A DNA stretch of 54,444 bases from Bacillota bacterium (GTDB lineage: Bacteria; Bacillota; Clostridia; Acetivibrionales; DSM-1351). The notes under the pieces are model-generated. The model was given only the letters and a program-made list of their open reading frames with translations, did not search any database and was not told the origin of the DNA. Below, in pieces: positions 16,283-25,220 of the stretch. Within the stretch, counting starts at the first letter, position 1; the number at the start of each line of letters is the position of its first letter. The stretch lies in the NCBI GenBank assembly GCA_023433945.1, contig JAEYTP010000048.1:1-54444 (forward strand), in the 5' to 3' direction. A program made the position numbers and the translations under genes.

Positions 16283-17068
16283 ATGCCGAGAAGGGGCAGA
16301 AACTTAAGTAAGAGTGGAATATATCATGTCATGATTAGAGGAAATGAAAGAAAAGATATATTCTTAGACGGTGAAGACAGGGAAAAGTTTATTGATACTT
16401 TAGCTCAAAAGAAAAAAGGTGGAGAATATATCCTCTATGCATACTGTCTTATGGATAACCATGTGCACCTTGTAATAAAAGAAGGTAATGACAGTATTTC
16501 AAGGACCATGAAGAGAATTAACACAAGTTATGCCTATTACTACAATAAAAAATACGACCGCATTGGGCATGTTTTTCAAGACAGATACCGAAGTGAAGCA
16601 GTTGAGAACGAAGGATATCTAGTGTCTGTCATAAGGTATGTACACAACAATCCCACAAAAGCAGGTGTTTGTGTAAATGCTGAACAATATTCCTGGAGCA
16701 GCTACAATCTTTATATCTCGCAAAATAACAATAGACTGGTAGAAACTAGTGAAATACTTAATATTTATTCTAAGGAAAAAGAAAAATCAATTCAACTATT
16801 TATTAGCCATACAAATGAGTTTAATCATGACATGTATATAGAGGCTGAAGAAAAGCCATGCACTAAACTCAAACAGGAAAAGGTTGAAGAATACATTAAG
16901 AGATTCCAAGAATTACATAACATTGACATGAAAATAGTTAACATAATGAATAATAAAGCTTTATTTGAATCATTTATCCATTACCTAAAAGAACAGCCTG
17001 GCATATCCATACGTTCTATATCAGATGTGTTAAGCTGTAGTAGAAATAAGGTGCAAAGGGTGAAATAG
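16283..17068 (+). CDS. REP-associated tyrosine transposase (Y1 HUH family)
   Basis: A 261-aa Y1_Tnp protein. The N-terminus GIYHVMIRGNERKDIFLD is typical of RAYTs rather than IS200 TnpA. The HUH metal motif is DNHVHLVI (about residue 61). The catalytic tyrosine is likely in SYAYYYNKKYDRIGHVFQDRYRS, followed by the family signature IRYVHNNPTKAGV. The C-terminal part (from about 190) ends with an HTH-like ISIRSISDVLSCSRNKVQR, probably for DNA binding. No disruption is visible, so it may be active. The ATG at 16283 follows AAGGGGATG. The ORF extends upstream in frame, but that part lies within the structured REP region and is rejected. Confidence 0.92.
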   Translation: MPRRGRNLSKSGIYHVMIRGNERKDIFLDGEDREKFIDTLAQKKKGGEYILYAYCLMDNHVHLVIKEGNDSISRTMKRINTSYAYYYNKKYDRIGHVFQDRYRSEAVENEGYLVSVIRYVHNNPTKAGVCVNAEQYSWSSYNLYISQNNNRLVETSEILNIYSKEKEKSIQLFISHTNEFNHDMYIEAEEKPCTKLKQEKVEEYIKRFQELHNIDMKIVNIMNNKALFESFIHYLKEQPGISIRSISDVLSCSRNKVQRVK

Positions 17069-17133
17069 ATAACAAGTTAACTAATTCTGACCATTTAAAT
17101 TTGAGTGCAAGGACTGTCAAAAGAATCAAAAAA

Positions 17134-17167
17134 ATGAGTCAAAAAAGAACCGTCCCCTATGACTCAT
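17134..17167. repeat. REP-like palindrome, right side of RAYT, in the macroglobulin leader
   Basis: ATGAGTC (17134-17140) and GACTCAT (17161-17167) enclose the inverted core AACCGTCCCC (17148-17157). The palindrome ends two bases before the AGGAGG of the next gene, so it lies in that gene's leader and could fold next to its ribosome binding site. Confidence 0.88.
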
Positions 17168-17181
17168 TAGGAGGCTATATT

Positions 17182-20100
17182 ATGAATTTGAAAAATTTTA
17201 CTAATCTAATTAAAAAATATAAATACATAATTATTCCCATCATTATACTACTGGCTTTAGGAGCAGGACATATAATTGGTTCAAACTTGATGAACAGTCA
17301 GTCTAGCACTCTAGTGCAGTCTCCTGATCATATATCAACCAACACAAGTGGCGGGGCACTTAGCCTATTGCCTCTTGACACTGACAGCACAGGAGTAGGA
17401 GTATCATCATCTCTTCTACTAGCAATGCCAAGTAATTCGGGGTTAAGTACTGATGATATAAAAAGCAGTATTAATATCACACCTACCATAGATTTTGAGG
17501 TCACACAGCAGACTGATGGATTTATGCTTAAACCAAAAAGTAAGTTTATTCCCAATAAGGTGTACTCAGTTAAGTTATCGTTACCAGAAAAAAATATAGA
17601 TGAGTCTTGGGCTTTTCAAACTCGAAGAGACTTTAGAGTAGTTGGAACCTTACCTCGTCCAAGAGCAACAAAAGTCCCAATAAATACAGGTATAGAAGTA
17701 ACCCTAAGCCATCAAGACATAAAGGGTTTTGAAGAAAATTTTAAGATAGAGCCACAGGTAAAGGGTAGGTTTGAATATCACAAAACTGTTGCAGTTTTTG
17801 TTCCTGAAAGTCTTCAATACGATACTATATACACTGTGACAGTGGGCAAGGGAATAACTGTAAATGGTAGTAAACAACAGCTCAGCGAAGACTACACATT
17901 CCAATTCCAAACCCAGTCAAAGAATGAAGCACAAGAAAGACAGTCCTATCTAAGTTTTGGAGAGGTGTGCTATAATCAGCCCTCAGACACTGCTCCTTAC
18001 TTAGAATTTTCCATATCTCGGGATATGGAGCAAGAGGAAATTGATGTCACTATATATAAGTACAAAGATGAGGAGAGCTTTACAAAGGATTACAAAGCTC
18101 AGTTCAGTAAAAATAGCTGGGCAGATACAGCTGTTGACAAACTGAAGTCTATTGATTTAAAGAATCTTGATACATCCTATACATTTCTTACTAAACCAAT
18201 TAGTGTAGAGGAACCTTATTACAATACTTATTTGCCTTTTCCAAAGGCATTGGCAGAGGGATATTATTTAATAGCCGCTAAAAGTAATGGTATTGAAGTA
18301 AGGACTTTACTACAAATAAATGATATGCAGGTATATATGACCGCTGATAAACGAAGTAGCCTTATTTGGATTAATGATATGATAAACGCAAAGGCAATAG
18401 TAGGTGCAAGTGTAGTGCTAGACTCACAGTCCTTAGGTGATACTGATGGTAGCGGTTTACTGATCACAAACAAGAAAATATTTGGCGATAATTCTGACAG
18501 TACAAGGACAATAAAGATAGCAAGACCAAACCATCCTAGCTTTATAGGTATTCTCACTAGCTATCAAAATGATTACTACAGTATGTATTATGAGGGTACC
18601 AGCTATGATAAATCAACGTGGAATTATATGTATATAGACCGTTCAACGTACCAGCCAAATGACAGAGTAAATATTTGGGGAGCTGTAAAGCCTCGTAATG
18701 GTGATGATCTACCCAAAAGTATAACACTAAATTTATATGTTAACGAATACAGCGAGAATGCTAATTCAGCTACTAAAAATATACTTGATACAAAGGATGT
18801 CTCAGTAGACAAGTTTGGCACCTATATGGGGGCTTTCGATATTAAAAATCTTCCAAGCCAGACATATATAATAGAGGCCATTATTGGTGAAAAGATAATA
18901 AGCCAGCAGTATTTTAGCGTATATCAGTACAAGAAACCACAATATATATTAAAACTGTCTCCAAATATAAGAAGTTATTTTCAAGATGAGACCACTGACA
19001 TTGATGTTGGATGTGAGTTTTTTGAGGGTACCCCTGTTGCTGGTGTTAGCTTAAGCTATTCATTAGGAAGAGCTGATGAGAAATCCTTGACCCTTGACAA
19101 TGCTGGGAAGGGGAAGATCACATCTACTATAAATCACATTTCATCATCCTGGCAGCCTCAATATGTAAGTGTACAGGCGAGGTCAAATAATTTAGAGGAG
19201 ACTGAACTATACAATGAAGATTATGTTTGGGTATTTCCAAGGGATGTAGCCGTAGACTTGAAACCATCCATTATGAAAGACAAGGTTTCACTAACAATTA
19301 ACACAAATAAAATAGAGCTCTCAAAAGTAAGGAGCAGTGACTATATTTATGACGATAACGGTGAACCCCTTTTTATGGGCGCGCCAATTGACAGGGAAAT
19401 AGAGTTTACCCTTTATGAAAAATACTGGGAGCCAAAGGAAAGTGGACAATATTATGACTTTATAAATAAGAAGACGGTAAAGAAGTATACATACAATGAG
19501 GTAAATACCGCTGTAAAAACCTTTGTTGTAAAGACTACGGATGGTAAGGCCATCTATGACTTTATTATACCGAACTACTCAAAGGATAGGACGTATTATA
19601 TAAAATATAATACAACAGATTCAAAAAATAGAATGATAGACGATATATATTACCTATACTCAAGCTATTTCTACGATTATGGCGAAAATTACTCTCTAAA
19701 TACCGACAAATATCAGTATGAACAAGATGAAAAAATAGAAATGAGCCTTAATAAAGGGAATGAAAGTATAGACGAAGTATCAAAAGGAAGTATTCTATAC
19801 CTTACATTACAGGATGGAATCATAGAGTGTTGGGTGTCTACCAAGGGACAGCAAACCAAAACCTTTAGGAGTGATTACATACCAAATGTATATTTAAAGG
19901 CTATTTATTTTGATGGGAAGTCATTAATACAGCCATATGACAGAGTAATATCCTTTAACCATAAGCAAAAACTACTTTCACTTGATGTAAAGACAGACCA
20001 GAAAAGCTATAAGCCAGGGGATACAGTAACTGCAAATATAGTTGCAAAAGATATAAATGGCAGCCCTGTCAAAGCACAAGTGAATCTCTCAGTTGTTGAT

Positions 20101-22113
20101 GAAGCTTATTTTGCTGCATATGAGCAGTATGTGGATACAGCAGGTGAGCTATACCGTAGTATCTTTGATAACGGCTTAATAAGTACCTTTATAGGGTATA
20201 AATCTCCATACTACACTATGGGGGGTGGAGCAGAAGGTGCAGAAGGGGGTGATGAAGGAGGTAAGTATAGATACAATTTCCTTGATTCGGCATATTTTGG
20301 TTCAGTAGAAACGGACGCTCAGGGAAGAGCAGTAACAACGTTCAAGCTACCCGATAACCTGACTTCGTGGAGACTAACATATCAGGGCATTACAGAGGAT
20401 CTTAAGGTTGGTAATGGCAAAATCAACATAAATGCAAAGTTACCATTTTTCGTCAGGGTGATAGCCAATGATCGCTTTTTAGCTGGGGATAGTCCGGTTG
20501 TACTACTCTCGGGTTACGGAACTGAGTTAAATCCTAATGATAAAGTAAAGTACGATATTATTCTTACAGATAATAAAGGTGCCTCCACCAATTTATCTGC
20601 TGAAGGTATAGGCAAAGAGCAAACAGAATTGAAGCTGCCTAAGCTCAATACCGGTATTTATACACTTCGTATAAAAGCATCAGCGGGTGCACTCAGTGAT
20701 AACCTGCAGGAAGTACTAGACGTAAGGGATAGTCTGATATCGGCACCAAAAACTACAATTATTGATCTTACCAAAGGCGCTGGTATTGGTGAGTTAAAAT
20801 CGGCTTATGCTGATGTATTGTTTTTTAACAGGGCAGCCGCAGACTATTATCAATCGCTTATAAGTCTTGACTCATGGGGAACAAGGCTTGATCAGGTTCT
20901 TTCACGAAAGGTTTCGGGAGAGCTTTGGAAGAAATACTTTAACTCTGATTGGTTGTATGACAGTGACTCCATTGACTTATCACCATATCAAATGGAGGAT
21001 GGAGGTTTGGCACTGCTGGCATATGATAGTAGTGATGCTGAACTTTCTGCTAAAGCAGCCACGCTATCACCAAGTAGTTTTGATAGGTATAGGCTTACTA
21101 ATTATTTCTCAGATGTTATCGATAAAACCGAATCAACTCCTCTTCAGGTATGTGCTTCCTACTGGGGTATGGCTGCTCTTGGAGAACCGGTTTTACTTGA
21201 TGTTCAAAAGAGAATCAAAGACATTAATATTACAATCGAGGAAAGACTTTATTTGGCATTGGCATTAGCAGAGATGGGAGATAATAGCGGTGCAAAAGCT
21301 GTTTACTCACAAGTAACTCAAAGTTACTCCAAAACAATGGAGCCATATAAATATATAGATATGAATGGTAATAAAGATGATATATTGAGTCTGACATCAA
21401 AGGTAGCCGTTTTGGGATACAAAATAAATGTACCGGATGGGCAAAAATACCTTAGCTATGTTCTGAATAACCCAACAGATGATATCTTGCTTAACTTTGA
21501 GAAGTTAATGATTTTAAAGTTAGGTCTACCGAATACTGAAATAAACGGCAGCGTAACACTCAACATAGACGGAAAACAAGAGAAGCATGAGCTTAAGGGG
21601 AATACTTCTGTAAAGAGGTTTCTAAGCAGCCAGCAAGTCAAAAACATGAAGGTAGATGATATAAATGGGGATATAGTTGCAGCAGTTACACAGGAGGTAC
21701 CTGTTATAGATACCAGTGCTGAAACTTCACAGGTAGCTAACATATATAGGGAATATAATGGCAATGGCGGAACAAACATTACCCTAAGCAAATCGGGAAT
21801 TGTAAATATAACACTAAAGGTTAATTTTGATGCAACAGCTCCTGCGGGATATTATACATTGACCGATACACTACCCGCGGGGTTGCACTATGTAGAGCCA
21901 GAAGAGGTTTATTATATACCGTATTATGCTGCGGCAGAAGGCCAGCTAGTAAGAATATCAGTATATCATAAAGGAGGGGAGCGATCTACTACTCTCAAAT
22001 ACAACGCAAGAGCCTCTACTATGGGACAATTTACAGCCGATACCGCAATTATCAGGCATGATGAATCCAGCGCATGTGGCTTTGCAAATAGAACTTATAT
22101 AACTATTGAGTAG
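17182..22113 (+). CDS. Bacterial alpha-2-macroglobulin, thioester-less, membrane-anchored
   Basis: A 1643-aa surface protein. A single membrane anchor (about 15-33) without lipobox is followed by Ig-like/MG domains, an MG/bait region, the conserved A2M domain near 1030-1110 (DAQGRAVTTFKLPDNLTSWRL) and an alpha/alpha-toroid region from about 1200. The thioester motif CxEQ is absent: the equivalent region reads SLDSWGTRLDQVLSRK. It therefore resembles E. coli YfaS-type proteins that lack the thioester. Family members are thought to act as protease traps. A trap working without covalent capture, or a structural role, is inferred. ATG at 17182 follows AGGAGG; an earlier in-frame TTG (17101) would place REP sequence in the protein and is rejected. 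The Memo-like gene follows by 11 bp. Confidence 0.93.
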   Translation: MNLKNFTNLIKKYKYIIIPIIILLALGAGHIIGSNLMNSQSSTLVQSPDHISTNTSGGALSLLPLDTDSTGVGVSSSLLLAMPSNSGLSTDDIKSSINITPTIDFEVTQQTDGFMLKPKSKFIPNKVYSVKLSLPEKNIDESWAFQTRRDFRVVGTLPRPRATKVPINTGIEVTLSHQDIKGFEENFKIEPQVKGRFEYHKTVAVFVPESLQYDTIYTVTVGKGITVNGSKQQLSEDYTFQFQTQSKNEAQERQSYLSFGEVCYNQPSDTAPYLEFSISRDMEQEEIDVTIYKYKDEESFTKDYKAQFSKNSWADTAVDKLKSIDLKNLDTSYTFLTKPISVEEPYYNTYLPFPKALAEGYYLIAAKSNGIEVRTLLQINDMQVYMTADKRSSLIWINDMINAKAIVGASVVLDSQSLGDTDGSGLLITNKKIFGDNSDSTRTIKIARPNHPSFIGILTSYQNDYYSMYYEGTSYDKSTWNYMYIDRSTYQPNDRVNIWGAVKPRNGDDLPKSITLNLYVNEYSENANSATKNILDTKDVSVDKFGTYMGAFDIKNLPSQTYIIEAIIGEKIISQQYFSVYQYKKPQYILKLSPNIRSYFQDETTDIDVGCEFFEGTPVAGVSLSYSLGRADEKSLTLDNAGKGKITSTINHISSSWQPQYVSVQARSNNLEETELYNEDYVWVFPRDVAVDLKPSIMKDKVSLTINTNKIELSKVRSSDYIYDDNGEPLFMGAPIDREIEFTLYEKYWEPKESGQYYDFINKKTVKKYTYNEVNTAVKTFVVKTTDGKAIYDFIIPNYSKDRTYYIKYNTTDSKNRMIDDIYYLYSSYFYDYGENYSLNTDKYQYEQDEKIEMSLNKGNESIDEVSKGSILYLTLQDGIIECWVSTKGQQTKTFRSDYIPNVYLKAIYFDGKSLIQPYDRVISFNHKQKLLSLDVKTDQKSYKPGDTVTANIVAKDINGSPVKAQVNLSVVDEAYFAAYEQYVDTAGELYRSIFDNGLISTFIGYKSPYYTMGGGAEGAEGGDEGGKYRYNFLDSAYFGSVETDAQGRAVTTFKLPDNLTSWRLTYQGITEDLKVGNGKININAKLPFFVRVIANDRFLAGDSPVVLLSGYGTELNPNDKVKYDIILTDNKGASTNLSAEGIGKEQTELKLPKLNTGIYTLRIKASAGALSDNLQEVLDVRDSLISAPKTTIIDLTKGAGIGELKSAYADVLFFNRAAADYYQSLISLDSWGTRLDQVLSRKVSGELWKKYFNSDWLYDSDSIDLSPYQMEDGGLALLAYDSSDAELSAKAATLSPSSFDRYRLTNYFSDVIDKTESTPLQVCASYWGMAALGEPVLLDVQKRIKDINITIEERLYLALALAEMGDNSGAKAVYSQVTQSYSKTMEPYKYIDMNGNKDDILSLTSKVAVLGYKINVPDGQKYLSYVLNNPTDDILLNFEKLMILKLGLPNTEINGSVTLNIDGKQEKHELKGNTSVKRFLSSQQVKNMKVDDINGDIVAAVTQEVPVIDTSAETSQVANIYREYNGNGGTNITLSKSGIVNITLKVNFDATAPAGYYTLTDTLPAGLHYVEPEEVYYIPYYAAAEGQLVRISVYHKGGERSTTLKYNARASTMGQFTADTAIIRHDESSACGFANRTYITIE

Positions 22114-22124
22114 AAAGAAAACAT

Positions 22125-23117
22125 ATGAAGCTAAAGAAGATTATTGGAAACAAGAAAATTATTTTTACAGTATTAATAGTATTAGCTTTAAGCATATGTC
22201 AAATTGATTCTTTTGCTCCAATACATGTTGACTCTTTTGCACCTAGACAAGTTGACTATTATGCTCCTACACCGGCTGGAGACTATATCATTTCAAATAA
22301 AAATGAAACCAGCAATCCTGTTAGCACTATTAAATGCATTTATTATGATGAGCAGAGCTTTAATAAATCTATCAGGCTGACACAACTCAGCGAAAAAAAG
22401 AGTTTGAGTATAGTTGCTGGTGGAATAGTTCCACACCATTTGGTAGCGGCACCAATGATTGCAGATTTCTTCAGTGAAATGAAGAGTTCAAATACGGATG
22501 CCAACCCTATTGAAACTATATTTATCCTTGGTCCAAATCACAAACGAGCAGGGGAAGCACTTGTGCAGACTGCAATAATGGATTGGGATACACCCTTTGG
22601 TATAATGAGAGTGGATAATGAGGCTATATCTGAAATATCAGATAGAATAAGTACCCATAATAATCCGTTACTTCTAGAGCAGGAGCATTCAGTTTCTGCT
22701 CTTGTACCATATGCAAAGTATTTCTTTGAAGATGCCAAAATTGTACCTATTTTGTTGCCCGGTTCAATGGATTATCAGCAATGCGGTAAACTTGCCGAGA
22801 CAATTAATAAACTTGCTCAAAAAGAATCTACACTGGTAATTGCTTCGGTTGATTTCTCCCACTATCTTACGCCGGAGAAGGCTATAAAAAATGATAAACA
22901 TACCTTGGAATTGATAGAGGATTTTGATTATGCTGCAATAATGAGGCTTAACAATGACTACCTTGATGCACCTCAGGTACTTGTTACTTTCTTAAAAATC
23001 ATGGAGTTGCAGAAAACAGTGACTTTAACAGAGCTTGAACACAAAGAGGCATCAAGCTTTATTGGAGAGTATACCAAAAGTACAACCAGCTATTTAACAT
23101 TGTTGTTTTCTAGGTAG
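22125..23117 (+). CDS. Exported Memo-like protein (AmmeMemoRadiSam system protein B family)
   Basis: A 330-aa protein of the MEMO1 family. Family-like histidine motifs are GGIVPHHLVAAPMIADFF, LGPNHKRAG, EHSVSALVPYAKYFF and IASVDFSHYLTP, which resemble the metal-binding pocket of Memo and LigB-like folds. Unusually it has an N-terminal hydrophobic signal or anchor (about 10-26, ending ALSIC, not a canonical lipobox), so it is predicted outside the membrane. Residues 28-51 contain three octapeptide copies (DSFAPIHV, DSFAPRQV, DYYAPTPA). It is 11 bp after the macroglobulin gene and probably co-transcribed. The companion AMMECR1 and radical SAM genes are absent here. Function unknown. Confidence 0.88.
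   Translation: MKLKKIIGNKKIIFTVLIVLALSICQIDSFAPIHVDSFAPRQVDYYAPTPAGDYIISNKNETSNPVSTIKCIYYDEQSFNKSIRLTQLSEKKSLSIVAGGIVPHHLVAAPMIADFFSEMKSSNTDANPIETIFILGPNHKRAGEALVQTAIMDWDTPFGIMRVDNEAISEISDRISTHNNPLLLEQEHSVSALVPYAKYFFEDAKIVPILLPGSMDYQQCGKLAETINKLAQKESTLVIASVDFSHYLTPEKAIKNDKHTLELIEDFDYAAIMRLNNDYLDAPQVLVTFLKIMELQKTVTLTELEHKEASSFIGEYTKSTTSYLTLLFSR
22206..22277 (+). repeat. 24-bp in-frame triplication at the N-terminus of the Memo-like gene
   Basis: Three contiguous 24-bp units encode D-S/Y-F/Y-A-P octapeptides just after the signal segment. Confidence 0.8.
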
Positions 23118-23167
23118 TTTAAGTCAATTTGCACTATAGAATGGTAATGAGGCTTGCTGCTACCCAT

Positions 23168-23350
23168 GATAGCAAGCTAACTGCCCTGGTACTATGTATG
23201 ATAGCAGGCTAACTACCACTGGTACTATGCATAATAGCAAGCTAACTGCCCTGGTACTATGTATGATAGCAAGCTAACTACCTTGTTGCTACACACGAAA
23301 GCAAACTAACCCTCTGCCACATATAAGCGAAAAGCTAATAATCCTTGGAC
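23168..23350. repeat. 32-bp tandem repeat array between convergent genes
   Basis: About six copies start at 23168, 23200, 23233, 23265, 23297 and 23328. The unit contains GATAGCAAGCTAACT and TGGTACTATG. The first four are close matches and the last two degenerate. A GCTTGCT/AGCAAGC hairpin (around 23152-23177) sits at the left end. The array lies between the convergent Memo-like gene and motB. No classical terminator with a T-run is seen in this gap. Confidence 0.9.
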
Positions 23351-23414
23351 ACACCTATTCCTAGCCATGGCACTAGCAATATTCATGGTTATGATGGCCA
23401 TGTATCCAGTATAG

Positions 23415-24194
23415 CTACTTTGTAGGTGTTGCGCTAGTGTTGTTGGAATTAGCTTCCGAACCGTCATAAGCATCTCTGAGGATTACAATGTCAACACGAC
23501 GATTGATTGCCCTGTTTTCATCCGAGGTGTTTGGCACAACTGAAGTGAATTCGCCATACCCAACTGCTGAAATATTCTTGGGGTCAAGGCCAGCTTTTTC
23601 TACAAGTAGTCTCAATACATTGGTAGCACGTGCAGAAGACAGTTCCCAGTTTGAAGGAAATTGATTAGAGTTAATAGGAATGTTGTCAGTATGTCCTTCT
23701 ATTCTTATGGACTTTCCGGGTATTTTAGCAAGTATATCCTGCCCAATTTTGATGATGTCTTGTGCTGAGTCTTTCTCAATCTCTGCACGTCCACTTTTAA
23801 ATAAAACCTTATCCCTTATGGATATAACAATACCTCTTTCTTGCATGCTTACACTGACATTACCATCTAGCCCTTGTTGCTGAACAATATTTTCAACTTC
23901 TTTTACAGTCTCGTCAAATTGCTGCTCTTCCTGTTTTGATGGGATTACGGGTGAAGGTAATACCCCAGGCATACTGATAAGGGAGTTACCAACCTTGCCG
24001 CCCTGTATAGCACTAGGTGGATTACCATTACCAAATGCGCTACTAAGTGATTGAGACAATTGTTGGAATTTCTCCGAGTCAACTTGACTCATAGCAAACA
24101 GAATGATAAACAGTATAAGAAGCAGGTTCATAAGATCTGCATATGTAAGTAGCCAGCGCTCGGAGTTATCCTTTTCTATCTTTACCTTGCTCAT
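23415..24194 (-). CDS. motB: Flagellar motor stator protein MotB
   Basis: MotB (259 aa) anchors the stator to peptidoglycan. The N-terminal transmembrane helix carries the essential proton-path aspartate (TYADLMNLLLILFIILFAMS). A plug/linker and a low-complexity region with PSAIQGGKVG follow, then the OmpA-like peptidoglycan-binding domain (IRIEGHTDNIP, NWELSSARATNVLR, NRAINRRVDIVI). Its ATG overlaps the motA stop (TAATG), implying translational coupling. No other flagellar genes are in the window. Confidence 0.96.
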   Translation of the reverse strand: MSKVKIEKDNSERWLLTYADLMNLLLILFIILFAMSQVDSEKFQQLSQSLSSAFGNGNPPSAIQGGKVGNSLISMPGVLPSPVIPSKQEEQQFDETVKEVENIVQQQGLDGNVSVSMQERGIVISIRDKVLFKSGRAEIEKDSAQDIIKIGQDILAKIPGKSIRIEGHTDNIPINSNQFPSNWELSSARATNVLRLLVEKAGLDPKNISAVGYGEFTSVVPNTSDENRAINRRVDIVILRDAYDGSEANSNNTSATPTK

Positions 24195-24991
24195 TATGCT
24201 TCAGCTCCTTCTTCAGCACCTTTTGCAGATGTCTTGACACCATTAAGCTTTTCCATCAGTGCTAAATTAAGCTTTTCTTTAATAATTCTTGGATTTTCGC
24301 CTGCTTGTATAGACAGTAACCCTTCTATAATAATCTCACTAATCATAGTCTCTCTAGCAGCTTTAGCCTTAATTTTTCCAGCAAAGGGAAGGAACACAAC
24401 ATTTGCAAAAGCAACGCCGTACATAGTAGCGATAAATGCGCTTGAAATTTTAGGTCCTAAGGCCAGAGGGTCTGAGAGGTCTCTAAGTATACTAATCATA
24501 CCCATAACAGTACCGCAAACACCCATTGCAGGCCAAGTACCACCCATTGCTTCGAATAACTTTGCTCCAGATTCATATATGCTTTCTTGTAACTCGGTTT
24601 CTCTTGCAAGAATATCCTTTATTACTTCTGTCTCAATTCCATCAACAACCAAAGCCAAACCTTTTCTTACTAAGTCGTTTGGGTTGGTCTGGGCATCTTG
24701 TTCTAGGCTCAACAAACCATCTTTTCTTGCTTTCTCTGAAAGGTTTGCAAGCTCGTTAATAATATCTATTTCGTTATACTTCTTCTGAGTAAAAACCATA
24801 TTTACGACTGAGAAAGCCTTTTTTAGCTCAGAAAGAGGGAACGTTATCAGCATGGCTCCCGCGCCACCTACAAAAACTATCAAAAATGATGCTGGGCCCC
24901 ATAAAGCAGGTAAGGTTCCACCCTCTTCAAGATAACCGGCAAGAATACCACCAAATCCAATAACAAACCCTAGTATAGTAGTTATGTCCAT
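24194..24991 (-). CDS. motA: Flagellar motor stator protein MotA
   Basis: MotA (265 aa) forms the ion channel with MotB. Four membrane segments are visible, beginning MDITTILGFVIGFGGILAGY. The cytoplasmic loop has charged residues that contact FliG, and the GGTWPAMGVCGTVMGMI segment is the conserved TM3 region. The family start MDITT (24991) is preferred over upstream in-frame starts to 25039, though its SD is weak (GGGAG 12 bases away, or GTGG). motA-motB is transcribed divergently from the atp operon. Confidence 0.94.
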   Translation of the reverse strand: MDITTILGFVIGFGGILAGYLEEGGTLPALWGPASFLIVFVGGAGAMLITFPLSELKKAFSVVNMVFTQKKYNEIDIINELANLSEKARKDGLLSLEQDAQTNPNDLVRKGLALVVDGIETEVIKDILARETELQESIYESGAKLFEAMGGTWPAMGVCGTVMGMISILRDLSDPLALGPKISSAFIATMYGVAFANVVFLPFAGKIKAKAARETMISEIIIEGLLSIQAGENPRIIKEKLNLALMEKLNGVKTSAKGAEEGAEA

Positions 24992-25220
24992 ATGTTCCAC
25001 ACTCTCCCATTGATATGTAATCCTTTGTATAATCACCACGAAAATATAATCAATATAGATGATTTTTTCGTTAACTGGCCATTGATTTACAATAATTCAT
25101 GTGCTATCATTTATATTAATTTGATTATATTACCTCGTGTGGCTTTTTGTATATAGTGATTATAAGTATTTTATCGAAATAATTTATTAATAGCTTAACT
25201 GTTTTTATGGAGAGAAACAA

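Larger units (their letters stand above)
15752..17167 (+). mobile_element. RAYT/REP unit (REPtron-like)
   Basis: One transposase-like gene flanked by related palindromes. The 10-bp core GGGGACGGTT occurs in direct orientation at 15762 and 15818, and in inverted orientation at 16208 and 17148. The outermost elements, GTGAGTC/GACTCAC on the left and ATGAGTC/GACTCAT on the right, have the same arm spacing and opposite core orientation. No target-site duplication is evident and no tnpB is present. RAYTs are known to be domesticated HUH enzymes associated with REP sequences, and the unit boundaries given here are inferred from the palindromes. Confidence 0.75.

Noticed and set aside
16283..17068. 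IS200/IS605 transposase
   Set aside because: It is longer (261 aa), has a C-terminal HTH-like tail, lacks tnpB and is flanked by REP palindromes, so RAYT fits better.
17101..17181. Upstream TTG start for the macroglobulin
   Set aside because: It would translate the REP palindrome; AGGAGG plus ATG at 17182 gives a proper membrane anchor.
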